Shown here: one piece after another, positions 24,825-33,533 of the stretch | Layout of the letters: each line of letters begins with the position of its first letter | Position numbering within the stretch: position 1 is the stretch's first letter | Assembly (NCBI GenBank): GCA_030706685.1 | Contig: JAUZOA010000020.1 | Span: 1 to 64,000 of the forward strand | DNA: 64,000 nucleotides | From: Bacteroidota bacterium | GTDB taxonomy: Bacteria; Bacteroidota; Bacteroidia; Chitinophagales; Chitinophagaceae | Direction of reading: 5' to 3' | Program-made: the position numbers and the translations under genes | Notes under the pieces: model-generated | What the model was told of the DNA's origin: nothing | Seen by the model: the letters and a program-made list of their open reading frames with translations, nothing else | Database searches by the model: none

Positions 24825-25706
24825 ATGAAGTTGAAACAAATTATTATTCCCGCGATAACGGCGGTTATCCTTGTTTCCTGCGTGAGCACAAAAAAGTTCA
24901 AGAAATCGCAGGCGGATTTAGCGGCCTTACAAACGCAATGCAGTCAAACGCAGAGCCAGTTGCAGAGCAGCCTCAATGATTGCAACAATGCAAAAGCCCA
25001 ATTGAGCAGTCAAAAATCAGGACTGGAAAACGATGTCGCTAACCTGAATAAGCAGATTGATTTCCTCAAACAGAATAATACGCAGGCTTTGAAACAGCTC
25101 CAGGACCTGTCCGTAATCTCCTCTGCACAGGCAGAGAGTATTAAAAAATCACTCGATAATATCGGCGCAAAGGATTCTTATATCCAAACATTACAACAAC
25201 AAATGGCCCGGAAAGATTCATTGAATATGGTATTGGTGATGAACCTGAAGGGCGCTATCGGTAATCTAAATGACGAGGATATCAATATCAAAGTGGATAA
25301 AGGAGTTGTGTATATTGATATTTCTGATAAACTGCTATTCAAAAGCGGAAAATACCAGGTGACCGATCAGGCAAAAACAGTGCTGGGTAAGGTGGCTACT
25401 GTGCTAAAAAATCAACCCGATATTGAATTTATGGTGGAAGGACATACGGATAATGTCCCTTATCAAAGCGGTGTGCTGCTCGACAACTGGGACCTGAGTG
25501 TAAAACGCGCAACAGCTGTTGTAAGAATATTGCAAAATCAATATGGATTGGATCCCGCGAAGATGGCTGCAGCAGGAAGAAGCGAATACAAACCTGTTGC
25601 TGATAATAGTACCACCGAGGGAAAAGCTGCCAACCGAAGAACGAGGATCGTAATATTACCACAGTTGGACCAGTTCTTTAAGTTGCTGGAAAACAAACAG
25701 GGATAA
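24825..25706 (+). CDS. OmpA-family lipoprotein with coiled coil
   Basis: The 293-residue protein begins with a lipoprotein signal ending in LVSC, so Cys19 is likely lipidated. Residues about 25-140 form a long coiled coil rich in Gln and Ser (QADLAALQTQCSQTQSQLQS). The C-terminal OmpA domain at about 165-280 has the peptidoglycan-binding pattern FMVEGHTDNVPY ... NWDLSVKRATAVVRIL ... AAGRSEYKPVADNSTTEGKAANRRTRIVI. It should tether the outer membrane to the cell wall. A strong terminator follows 21 bases after the stop. Confidence 0.92.
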   Translation: MKLKQIIIPAITAVILVSCVSTKKFKKSQADLAALQTQCSQTQSQLQSSLNDCNNAKAQLSSQKSGLENDVANLNKQIDFLKQNNTQALKQLQDLSVISSAQAESIKKSLDNIGAKDSYIQTLQQQMARKDSLNMVLVMNLKGAIGNLNDEDINIKVDKGVVYIDISDKLLFKSGKYQVTDQAKTVLGKVATVLKNQPDIEFMVEGHTDNVPYQSGVLLDNWDLSVKRATAVVRILQNQYGLDPAKMAAAGRSEYKPVADNSTTEGKAANRRTRIVILPQLDQFFKLLENKQG

Positions 25707-25726
25707 ACTAACAACAGTCAACAATA

Positions 25727-25760
25727 GAAAATGCCTCTTTTAAAGAGGCATTTTCTTTAT
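25727..25760 (+). terminator. Intrinsic terminator after the OmpA lipoprotein gene
   Basis: Arms 25727-25740 and 25742-25755 (AAATGCCTCTTT with AAAGAGGCATTT) form a near-perfect hairpin ending in a T-rich run. The A-rich left side lets it also work for the leftward cytochrome c gene, whose stop is at 25787. Confidence 0.88.
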
Positions 25761-25786
25761 TTATGAAAAGAAGACGGTGAAAAGAA

Positions 25787-26188
25787 CTATTTAAGTGTTC
25801 TTACATAGTTTACTACTGCCCAGATATCATCTGCTTCAGGAATTTTCTTTTTATAGCTGGGCATATCCTTACGGCCTTCAGATGTTTTATAAAAAATAGC
25901 ACCGTCAGGTTGTTTTTGAAAATCAGCCTTTGTAAAATCACCGCATTCAGTGTCTAACTGGGCTGCTTTCGGACCATCGCCTTTCCCTTTTTTTCCATGG
26001 CAGGACTGGCAGTGCTGAGTGTATAAATCTTTTCCATGGGCAATGGAGGCCGGATCTGATTTAACAGGGTTGGCCATTTTCAGGTATTTATCCGGAACCG
26101 GCCAGGGATCGTTTGTCTTTTTTGATATAAAAGCCATTGACATAAAGGCAGCAAAGCCAACAAAGACTATTAAAGCAATTTTTTTCAT
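25787..26188 (-). CDS. Small periplasmic cytochrome c
   Basis: The 133-residue protein has an N-terminal hydrophobic segment (IALIVFVGFAAFMSMAF) and one class I heme motif CQSCHGKKGKGDGPKA, with a distal Met likely in GRKDMPSYKKKIPEADDIWAVVNYVRTL. This is a monoheme electron carrier, soluble or anchored by its uncleaved signal. It is the last gene of the leftward NrfD locus and could accept electrons from that membrane module and hand them to an oxidase or to the lipoproteins encoded at 30.5-32.4 kb. Confidence 0.9.
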   Translation of the reverse strand: MKKIALIVFVGFAAFMSMAFISKKTNDPWPVPDKYLKMANPVKSDPASIAHGKDLYTQHCQSCHGKKGKGDGPKAAQLDTECGDFTKADFQKQPDGAIFYKTSEGRKDMPSYKKKIPEADDIWAVVNYVRTLK

Positions 26189-26253
26189 TTGTTTTGTGTT
26201 TATGTGTTATTTAATTGATGCTAATTTAAAAAAAAGGTTGCATCGGCGTAAAG

Positions 26254-27171
26254 TTAAACATGTTCTTTTCTTAACCGGAATAATTCATAAAGAATAACAA
26301 TATAATGTCCCCATACAGCCGTCATCAGGATGATAAAAGTAATTAGCATCCAGAGCGGAGGATGATTGCTCCATAATGCCCTTGGCAATTCTTTGATTTC
26401 GTCGGATACGGGTTTTCCCCATGGCTGGATAACGGACGCTTCCAGATTGCCATACTGCTCATTATCGTCCATCCTTGCCAGTAAAATAATATTTCCTTTC
26501 GCATCTCCCGAAAGCGTGTTGGGAATTTCAACAGAAATTTCTCCGTTCGCATCTGTTTTGCCCTCTCCTAATTTTAAGGGACTGAACAAACGCCTGACAA
26601 AAACTCCAAGGTTAACATCAGGGATAGCAGTTTCAGTGCCGCCGGCCAGGTCAACTAATTTTAATTTAACGGAAAGAACTGAATCTTCTTTTACCGGTTC
26701 GATTGTGAGCTTAGCTCTTTTTACAGCCACCACTTCTTCAGCAGCATCAACGGATTTATCTCCCGCAAAAGAAACTTTAAAATGCAGCTTCCCATCTTTA
26801 CCCGGGGTTAATGCATCGGCTTTACAATTGAATATACCTATACCACTCATATCCGTCATCGCCTGTCCAAGTTCCTTTTCAACAGAATCTTCAACATACA
26901 GGAACCGGAGCATCAGGCCGGGTAGTTTCGTTACATTTCCCTTTATCTTGGCTTTAAAAGTCGCCTTAAGATCAATCGTGTTATTACTCTTCTGGATACT
27001 TATAAAATCAACAAGAGGAGATACAGCCGCTTCTCCCGCACCATGACTTGTCGTCATATTCGCCATGCTATCCATTTGCCCGATAGACTGACCAGGGATC
27101 ATACTAAAAACTAACAGCGGAATAATGCTGAAATAGCGGATAATGTATCTTGAAAATAAAATACGTTTCAT
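26254..27171 (-). CDS. Membrane-anchored Ig-like periplasmic protein of the NrfD locus
   Basis: The 305-residue protein has a signal-like N-terminus (RYFSIIPLLVFSMIPGQ) and a short Met/His-rich stretch after it (MDSMANMTTSHG) that could bind metal. Two beta-sandwich-like regions follow, the second containing a typical carboxypeptidase-like segment GEGKTDANGEISVEIPN. A C-terminal membrane helix (PPLWMLITFIILMTAVWGHYIVILYELF) closes the protein. I do not recognise a named family. Its position 9 bases after the NrfD stop suggests it is an accessory subunit of that complex. Confidence 0.65.
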   Translation of the reverse strand: MKRILFSRYIIRYFSIIPLLVFSMIPGQSIGQMDSMANMTTSHGAGEAAVSPLVDFISIQKSNNTIDLKATFKAKIKGNVTKLPGLMLRFLYVEDSVEKELGQAMTDMSGIGIFNCKADALTPGKDGKLHFKVSFAGDKSVDAAEEVVAVKRAKLTIEPVKEDSVLSVKLKLVDLAGGTETAIPDVNLGVFVRRLFSPLKLGEGKTDANGEISVEIPNTLSGDAKGNIILLARMDDNEQYGNLEASVIQPWGKPVSDEIKELPRALWSNHPPLWMLITFIILMTAVWGHYIVILYELFRLRKEHV

Positions 27172-27180
27172 ATAATTTTT

Positions 27181-28536
27181 TTAAGCAGGTTGTATTTTTT
27201 CTTTTTTGAGAAGACCCATTGCATGCTCGCGATTATTTTTAGTGTCTTCCAGTCCTGAAACAGGAACAACAGTCACAAATTTTGATATCAGCGTAAAGAA
27301 TAACATAAAAGTAGCAATACCTGCAAAGGTCAATGCCCATTCGGGCCACCTGGCGGAATACTTTATATATTCATGTCTTGTATCCTGCATAGGTATTAAA
27401 GGTGATTCGAGTGTGGGCACAATGATGAGGTACCTTTTTACCCATAATGCAATGACCATAATAAACGCCACCAGGGTAATCGGGCCCGTTTTCCTGGTTT
27501 GGGGAATAGCGACGATAGCTATCGGCAGGATAATGCCCGCGACATTAGCGAATAATGTCCACCAGCCATATTGCGCGGGATTAAAGAGTTTATTGATCAC
27601 TTCACTGTCCCATTTTTCCGATCCAAACCAACTGGTGAAGTACTCGGAGAATGTAAAATAACCATAGCCTGCCGCCAGTACCATCATAATATAACCGAGA
27701 TAAGTGAAATGCCTGTCGGTGAAATAGTCATCCAGTTTATACATTTTCCTGTATACCCACATGGCAACGATCAGCACACCACAACCGGAATAGAGTGCTC
27801 CCAAAACAAAGTAGGGCCCGAAAATGGTACTGTGCCATCCCGGGCGCAGCGTCATTCCGAATACCCATGAAAGGATAGAACTAACAATGATGGAAAGAGG
27901 AATGATGATTATAGCCAATAAGTTTTGGGATATTATCAGGTGTCTTTTCTGGCTGGCGGCGCCGCGATAGCCCAATGACAATGCCGTGTACAATTTTTGT
28001 TTCCATTTTGGAATATTGAGCTTTGCATCACGGTAGACGGAAAAATCTTTTATCAATGCCATATAAAGAAACAGCACACTCCCGGCGAAATAAGTGAGGA
28101 CCGCCACTACATCCCATGTCAACGGCGATTGAAGACGGGCATAAATAAATAAATAATGAAGACGATCAAGACGGCCAATACATAAAAGAATAAATATCGG
28201 GCCTACTACAACCGAGATAATTGTCATCATTTGCGCAAGACGTATAATCGGTTTGCCCCAGGGAACTTTAAACAGGTGCAAAAGACCGGCTATAATGGCC
28301 CCGGCATAACTGATACCAATAAAAAAGATAAAGTTCACAATGTATAATCCCCATACTACATTATCACGCATCCCGGTTATACCATGTCCTTTGGTCATCT
28401 GCCGGTACAAAGCATATCCCCCCAGTACTATCCAAAGCAGGTAAAAAATGGTCCAGAACCAGGCCCGTTTTCCAAATTTTTCAATATGCGGTCTTTGGTA
28501 ATCAAAAGCCTGTTGTTGAAATGTATTAAGTTCCAT
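27181..28536 (-). CDS. NrfD/PsrC-type membrane quinone-interacting subunit
   Basis: The 451-residue polytopic protein has about ten membrane helices and the NrfD/HybB/ActC look: GMRDNVVWGLYIVNFIFFIGISYAGAIIAGLLHLF, FGMTLRPGWHSTIFGPYFVLGALYSG and a C-terminal block with PLIPMQDTRHEYIKYSARWPEWALTFAG, which resembles the ActC/ActF branch of alternative complex III. Such subunits exchange electrons between quinone and an adjacent iron-sulfur protein. The ferredoxin partner is encoded 40 bases upstream in the operon. No molybdopterin subunit is next to it. Confidence 0.87.
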   Translation of the reverse strand: MELNTFQQQAFDYQRPHIEKFGKRAWFWTIFYLLWIVLGGYALYRQMTKGHGITGMRDNVVWGLYIVNFIFFIGISYAGAIIAGLLHLFKVPWGKPIIRLAQMMTIISVVVGPIFILLCIGRLDRLHYLFIYARLQSPLTWDVVAVLTYFAGSVLFLYMALIKDFSVYRDAKLNIPKWKQKLYTALSLGYRGAASQKRHLIISQNLLAIIIIPLSIIVSSILSWVFGMTLRPGWHSTIFGPYFVLGALYSGCGVLIVAMWVYRKMYKLDDYFTDRHFTYLGYIMMVLAAGYGYFTFSEYFTSWFGSEKWDSEVINKLFNPAQYGWWTLFANVAGIILPIAIVAIPQTRKTGPITLVAFIMVIALWVKRYLIIVPTLESPLIPMQDTRHEYIKYSARWPEWALTFAGIATFMLFFTLISKFVTVVPVSGLEDTKNNREHAMGLLKKEKIQPA

Positions 28537-28576
28537 AAAAAATTATATTCTTTGAAATATTTTTTAGAAGCAACTA

Positions 28577-29545
28577 TTATTTCTTTTTCTCCATTGCTTC
28601 CTTGTATTTTTCTTTAGTTTTTTCCGGTAATGATTCATAGCCTCTTTCTACCGGGAACAACCTGTCTTTCGGTGGCAAATAATACAATCTCGGTTGCGTA
28701 CCCAGTTCTTCCATAAAGCGATAGCCGCCCCTGTCTTTTAATAATTGAGAAAGACTAACGGTTTCATCACCATTCGTTACGGCATCTTCATTTTCATCTC
28801 CGAAATAAAATACGCCATTGGGACAGGCGGTCACACAATCCGGCAATAAGCCCTGCCGGATCATATCGGGACAGAAATCGCATTTTTCAACAGTACCGAT
28901 TTTGCTGGGCGTGCTTGTTTCAGGAGTATAGTTCGCAATGCTTACGTCCTGGTGAGGCTCATTCCAGTTGAATACCCGTGTTGAATAAGGACAGGCGGCC
29001 ATACAGAATTTGCAACCAATGCATCGCTCATTATCTATCAGTACTAATCCATCCTGCCGTTTAAAGGTGGCATCTACAGGACAAACTTTAACGCAGGGAG
29101 GGTTATCACAATGGAAACATGTTTTAGGAAACCAGTAAGGCGATCCTTTATCGCTATCCTGCATCAGTTTTATAGTCAACCATTCTTTATCCTCGGGCAG
29201 GTGGTGCATTTTCTGGCAGGCGCTTACACATTTCCTGGCATTCTTACAACGGGCAAGATCAATTACCATTACAAATTTTCTTCCCGGGATTCCTTCGCGC
29301 GCCTGTTTTTTTGAAGCCTTTACAGCCATCGTCATGTGGTTGCCATGATCCAGGTGCGAAGAGTCTATTTCAACAATTTCTCCATCCTGCGAAAGAAGTT
29401 TTACTTTTTCTCCCGTTTTTGGAGGCTCATGTTTTGAAGAACAGGAACAGGCAAGGCTTCCGCAGGCAGTTGCAGCTACGGTTGCTATCGCTGCGGTTTT
29501 GATGAAATCGCGCCGGCCTTTATCATTTATTTCTTCTTGTTTCAT
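28577..29545 (-). CDS. Tat-exported four-cluster ferredoxin subunit
   Basis: The 322-residue protein has a twin-arginine signal (RRDFIKTAAIATVAATACG) and four Cys clusters in the DmsB/HybA order: CKNARKCVSACQ, CFHCDNPPCVKVCP, CIGCKFCMAACP and CDFC ... PDCVTACP. It should carry electrons on the periplasmic side between the NrfD subunit and a partner. Before the ferredoxin core is a segment EKVKLLSQDGEIVEID, which is echoed in the small protein encoded next at 29564-29788. The C-terminal extension from about 255 is basic. Confidence 0.92.
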   Translation of the reverse strand: MKQEEINDKGRRDFIKTAAIATVAATACGSLACSCSSKHEPPKTGEKVKLLSQDGEIVEIDSSHLDHGNHMTMAVKASKKQAREGIPGRKFVMVIDLARCKNARKCVSACQKMHHLPEDKEWLTIKLMQDSDKGSPYWFPKTCFHCDNPPCVKVCPVDATFKRQDGLVLIDNERCIGCKFCMAACPYSTRVFNWNEPHQDVSIANYTPETSTPSKIGTVEKCDFCPDMIRQGLLPDCVTACPNGVFYFGDENEDAVTNGDETVSLSQLLKDRGGYRFMEELGTQPRLYYLPPKDRLFPVERGYESLPEKTKEKYKEAMEKKK

Positions 29546-29563
29546 TTTTCAGGTTTAAATGAA

Positions 29564-29788
29564 TCAGCTATTTTTTTTCGAGGGATTTTTCATCCAGTGA
29601 AGTATTTCTTTATTGGTCGTTTTTTTGTTTTTTCGCGCCTGGTCAAGAACGGCCTTATCTACTTCTACCAATTTCCCGTCTGCGGTAAGCATTTTTACTT
29701 TTTCAGTTTTGCCGGGATCTTTTCCTGTGAATAAAAGTGAAAAGAACGACCTGCGGGAGCTGGTGTCTGGTTTTTTATTATTTCCCAT
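29564..29788 (-). CDS. Small Tat-like protein sharing a motif with the ferredoxin subunit
   Basis: The 74-residue protein has a twin-arginine-like start (SSRRSFFSLLFTG) without a full hydrophobic core, followed by EKVKMLTADGKLVEVD. The latter is nearly the same as EKVKLLSQDGEIVEID in the ferredoxin encoded 18 bases downstream. The rest is Lys-rich and carries no cofactor motif. It heads the leftward operon. A chaperone or assembly role for the ferredoxin is possible but unproven; it may also derive from a partial duplication of that gene. Confidence 0.7.
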   Translation of the reverse strand: MGNNKKPDTSSRRSFFSLLFTGKDPGKTEKVKMLTADGKLVEVDKAVLDQARKNKKTTNKEILHWMKNPSKKNS

Positions 29789-30520
29789 ATAAAAAAAGAT
29801 TTAGAATGGTGAATGCAAAAGCGGGTGCAAACTATTTATAGACGATCATCTGTTTCATGACAATTATCAAGACTTTCACTGAGAGATGTCAATGCCTGAA
29901 TTGTCTGAGGAAAGGTATAAATAATAAATAATTTACAGAATTTATTTTCCGACAGTGACGTCCTTTTAATGGCGTAACTTTATAGTGTGATATTGTTTCA
30001 AATGGGAGCTGTATTGGAATGAAGTTCTGATTCCTTTGCCGGGTGATTGTTATATAATTTCCGGACAAATTACAAAATTCATACATTTCTCAGGGAATAC
30101 AATATCCGTTATCTATTTAAGAACGGTTGTTATAAGGCAGGTTCAGGATTTGTAAATTTGCCACACCGGGTTGAAAGGATTTATATACCTGCATATAGAA
30201 AAGTTTTTTATTACCATTCTTTTTTTTATCATTTAGCGTCGCGCCTGGTCTAAGCTGGTCTGATTAATTTTCTAACTGGCAGTACATTATATTCAAAAGC
30301 ACTTCCTGTATAATCCCCCGGTAAACAGGGAGAATATCCAAAAGCCCTATGAATGTATATAAATCTGATTATTATCCGACCCCGGACTGACAAAAATCAA
30401 TATTTCGCAAACCTTTTGTCATGAAATGGTAAACAGGGTCAGGGTATTTTTGGTGTCGAAAATTGTTGTTCATAATATTCACGCAATCAAAGGATTCCAC
30501 AAAAAGCTAAAAAGCGTTTT
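29789..30520. other. Long divergent intergenic region of the electron-transfer locus
   Basis: These 732 bases between the leftward NrfD operon and the rightward lipoprotein operon hold no supported gene. The region is AT-rich and should contain both promoters. I saw no clear FNR or Crp dyad and no tRNA. Possible short ORFs at 29889-30086 and 30047-30253 lack coding character. Confidence 0.6.
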
Positions 30521-31708
30521 ATGAAAAAGATATCGATCATAAAGATGACTGGACTCATTCTGAGCAGTTTAACTCTTTCTCTTTTATTACTGCAGTGTAC
30601 GAAAACCGGTGTTAATGCCAAGGTTCTCGACAGGTCATTATCAAGTATTCCCGATTCCGGGGTCTTTTCTCCATTTTATGATACTACCCTGATTGCCGTC
30701 CGGGACGCTACGCCCGATGTCAATGACAGGATCATTCAAAGGGGGGTGAAGACTATTATCAAACAATATTGCGCGACATCTAATTGCCATGGCGGAGCGA
30801 TAACCCCCAGCTTTCTTACCTATAATGATATCATGCGGTATATAAGCCCGGGAAACCCGACCGGCAGTAAATTATGGGAGTTTATTACAACCAATGATTT
30901 TAATAAGGCAATGCCTCCTGTCAATTCGAATAGCGAACTTTCTCTTACAGACAAAACAATTATTTATAACTGGATATTGAATGGGGCAAAAGAAAACCCT
31001 GCATTGATTGACTTCAGAAACGCGGCTTTAAAAATTATCTCGAATGGTTGCGGATCGGCTAATTGTCATAACCAGGGTACGGCTACAGGCGGATGGGCAA
31101 GGAAAGGATTGATTGCCGGTCTGACTTCTGCAGATACATCGCAATATATTTATACAAACCCTTCTACCGGTGCGCAAACGGTATATTGCCAGCTATCCAA
31201 TGTGAACCTGCGCAACCAGGTATGGGCTGCATATAAGGATAGTGTAAGAAGATTTTATACTGATACGGTAGCCAATGCCAGCTTCCGGCCGTATAAAACG
31301 TTTTCCACACCCATTTCTGCCTTAAGCACCCGGGGTCCTTTGAATACCTATGATGATCTGCTTCTTGATATCATGTATCCGAAAAGCGCAAGAAGTAATT
31401 CCAGTGTTCAATATATAGATGGCTCCGGCAATAAATTTTATGCAAAAGGGAATTACCTGAATGTATCCAGCTCGCTGGTATCAAGAATAGATTCAACGCT
31501 GCTGCTGGCTAATCCTTATACAGGAGTATTTGCTACCAGCCAGCAGGGTGATATGGCTTATGGCGATGGTGGCCTGAAACCTTCAGAAGTAGCGCTTATT
31601 AAAGCCTGGTATTTCGCAGACCCGAACATTCCTGACATCTGGAAATATGGGCTCAACAATGCCGGTATTTTCAAATACAGGAAATCAGGAAATATTATTC
31701 ATCATTAA
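30521..31708 (+). CDS. Lipoprotein with two CX4CH motifs (cytochrome-like)
   Basis: The 395-residue protein has a lipoprotein signal ending in LLLQC and two non-standard heme-like motifs with four intervening residues: CATSNCHGG and CGSANCHNQG. After the first comes KAMPPVNSNSELSLTDKTIIYNWILNGAK, which resembles the distal-Met part of a class I cytochrome c domain. Lipoproteins with IxxxxCxxxxCH segments are common in Bacteroidota and are annotated as cytochrome-like. Heme attachment has not been shown here. It starts a rightward operon with the lipoprotein at 31739 and the barrel at 32395. Confidence 0.72.
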   Translation: MKKISIIKMTGLILSSLTLSLLLLQCTKTGVNAKVLDRSLSSIPDSGVFSPFYDTTLIAVRDATPDVNDRIIQRGVKTIIKQYCATSNCHGGAITPSFLTYNDIMRYISPGNPTGSKLWEFITTNDFNKAMPPVNSNSELSLTDKTIIYNWILNGAKENPALIDFRNAALKIISNGCGSANCHNQGTATGGWARKGLIAGLTSADTSQYIYTNPSTGAQTVYCQLSNVNLRNQVWAAYKDSVRRFYTDTVANASFRPYKTFSTPISALSTRGPLNTYDDLLLDIMYPKSARSNSSVQYIDGSGNKFYAKGNYLNVSSSLVSRIDSTLLLANPYTGVFATSQQGDMAYGDGGLKPSEVALIKAWYFADPNIPDIWKYGLNNAGIFKYRKSGNIIHH

Positions 31709-31738
31709 TAATCACTATCACAATAAATTATCAGGTAT

Positions 31739-32353
31739 ATGAAAAAAGGAATTTTAATAACAGTTGCGGTAAGTGCACTCCTGGTGTACGCTTCATCCTG
31801 TTACAATAATAAAGAAGATGTTCTTTCATTGCCCAAGGTTTCTTTTCGCAGTGAAGTAGTACCGATTGTAACAGCTGGAGCCTGCGGCTGTCATAATAAC
31901 GGCCAGGGAGCAAGAGCTGTACAGTTCTCTCATGCCGACACTATTTTTTATGATGCTATTCTTTCAAGAGTATCCTTATTCCAGACATGGGTAAATGGCG
32001 GAACACACCCCGGCGGCGGAGTCATTGATTTTTCTTCGAATGAGAGGCTGATTATAAAAAGATGGATTGACCAGGGCGCCAGTGATGATGCAGCCGGCTC
32101 CTGTACAGTCGTAGGCACTCCCACATACAACGCCAATATTCTGGCTATTTACACTACAACCTGTAAAGGGCCTACTTGCCACGGAGGTCTTGGACCCGTG
32201 CTGGATTATAATAAAATGGTGGCAGACAAGACGACTATCAGCACAATAATGAATAGTTCGGGAACCAGTGGTCACCCGGGCGGAACACTCAGCCTGAGCT
32301 CCTGTACCATTAACATTTTTAAAGACTGGATCGCACAGGGACAACCCCAGTAA
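31739..32353 (+). CDS. Second lipoprotein with CxCH and CX4CH motifs
   Basis: The 204-residue protein has a lipoprotein signal (ILITVAVSALLVYASSC) and two small cytochrome-like modules. The first has the unusual CGCHNNGQG motif and the second CKGPTCHGG (CX4CH). Each is followed by a helix of the form RLIIKRWIDQGA or INIFKDWIAQGQ, as seen at the end of cytochrome c domains. Together with the preceding lipoprotein it may form an outer-membrane electron relay. It follows that gene by 30 bases. Heme content is a prediction. Confidence 0.7.
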   Translation: MKKGILITVAVSALLVYASSCYNNKEDVLSLPKVSFRSEVVPIVTAGACGCHNNGQGARAVQFSHADTIFYDAILSRVSLFQTWVNGGTHPGGGVIDFSSNERLIIKRWIDQGASDDAAGSCTVVGTPTYNANILAIYTTTCKGPTCHGGLGPVLDYNKMVADKTTISTIMNSSGTSGHPGGTLSLSSCTINIFKDWIAQGQPQ

Positions 32354-32394
32354 TAATTTAAATTAAAAATTGATTCACCATAAATTCAGGTGTT

Positions 32395-33336
32395 ATGAAA
32401 AAGATAGTACTGCTTTTAATTGTTGCTTCCGGACTTGTACTGAATGCGATGGCGCAGGATAGTTTGCAGGTACCGGCAGAAAAGTCAACGGCAACAGTAG
32501 TTAAACCAAAGTTTACCAAAGCGACTTTTAAATCTTCACGCATAATTAATATGCAGAGTGTTGAGATCGTCAGTAAAGGCACTTTGCAATTCATGATCTC
32601 TCACCATTTTGGTTATATCTGGAATAAAGATCTTGGAGAGCCAAGATTATTCAACAAGAACCTGGCACAGCTTTTCGGTTTCAATTCCGGTATCGCGCAT
32701 ACTTACCTGTCGTTAGACTATTCTCCGCTGAATTGGTTAAATGTCGGGGCTGCCGCTACAGGAAGTTCTCATTTTGATGGATGGGTAAAACTAAAATTAC
32801 TGAGACAGCAAACCGGCAAAAGAAATATACCTGTAACAGTTGACTGGTTTTCCTTATCATCTGTTGATGCTTCACCCAGGATCGAAGGTGAGCTGACCTG
32901 GAACAGGTTTTCCTTCCTGCACCAGTTGCTGATCGCCAGGAAATTTTCTGACAAATTCTCTTTACAACTCATGCCAACGATGATACATTTTAATATTGTT
33001 CCCTATGGCATCAACAACAGTAACTATGTTTACTCATTGGGTCTCGGGGGAAGATATAAAATATCCAGCAAGAAGGCGCTGACTTTTGAATATGCACGCC
33101 AGTTGAATATGTATAAAAACCTGCTGGACAAAAACGGGAACATCTACCAGTATACTCCTGACCTGCTGGCAGTAGGTTTTGAATTTGACACCGGTGGTCA
33201 CTTGTTCCAGTTTTATGTCGGCAATACTATCAGCTCTACGAATATTGATCAACTGGCAAGAAATACCAGTAAGATCCGCGACGGGAAATTTGCATTGGGC
33301 TTTACTATCAACAGGGGATTTAGCCTGAAGAAATAA
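32395..33336 (+). CDS. DUF5777-type outer-membrane beta-barrel protein
   Basis: The 313-residue protein has a signal peptide (KIVLLLIVASGLVLNAMAQ). It then consists of amphipathic strands such as FMISHHFGYIWNKDLGEPRLFN, AHTYLSLDYSPLNWLNVG and LAVGFEFDTGGHLFQFYVGNTISSTN, ending KFALGFTINRGFSLKK. These match the Bacteroidota family DUF5777, small barrels often encoded beside cytochrome-like lipoproteins. It could house the lipoproteins in the outer membrane in the manner of porin-cytochrome conduits; this is inferred only from gene order. Confidence 0.78.
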   Translation: MKKIVLLLIVASGLVLNAMAQDSLQVPAEKSTATVVKPKFTKATFKSSRIINMQSVEIVSKGTLQFMISHHFGYIWNKDLGEPRLFNKNLAQLFGFNSGIAHTYLSLDYSPLNWLNVGAAATGSSHFDGWVKLKLLRQQTGKRNIPVTVDWFSLSSVDASPRIEGELTWNRFSFLHQLLIARKFSDKFSLQLMPTMIHFNIVPYGINNSNYVYSLGLGGRYKISSKKALTFEYARQLNMYKNLLDKNGNIYQYTPDLLAVGFEFDTGGHLFQFYVGNTISSTNIDQLARNTSKIRDGKFALGFTINRGFSLKK

Positions 33337-33367
33337 GTACTGCCCGTTGCTAACCTTGAAATTGGAG

Positions 33368-33402
33368 AAGAGGTTGATCAGAGATCAGCCTCTTTTTATT
33401 TT
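33368..33402 (+). terminator. Intrinsic terminator after the DUF5777 gene
   Basis: Arms 33368-33378 (AAGAGGTTGAT) and 33384-33394 (ATCAGCCTCTT) pair with one G-T wobble, followed by a T-rich run. A closely similar hairpin lies at 35067-35096. Confidence 0.88.
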
Positions 33403-33468
33403 TCTAAAATTGTCGATGCCCGATTTTTCATCTGCCAATTACTTACCCAGGATTTATGTCGCCAATAT

Positions 33469-33476
33469 TATCTTTG
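33469..33476 (+). promoter_or_regulatory. Bacteroidota -7 box for the gene at 33534
   Basis: TATCTTTG matches TAnnTTTG exactly, 57 bases before the ATG. No clear -33 TTTG was found at the normal spacing. Confidence 0.5.
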
Positions 33477-33533
33477 TAAAAATCATATTAGGAAGAGTGT
33501 AATAATTTGAAAGAACGCATCCTGTTCAAAAGC

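Noticed and set aside
26366-27046. 226-codon ORF antisense to the Ig-like protein of the NrfD locus
   Set aside because: Ser/Pro/Thr-rich shadow translation; the minus-strand gene has a signal, a domain and a TM helix and fits the operon.
29889-30253. Two short overlapping ORFs in the divergent gap
   Set aside because: Low-quality translations on opposite strands in AT-rich sequence, with no start signals or homologous motifs.
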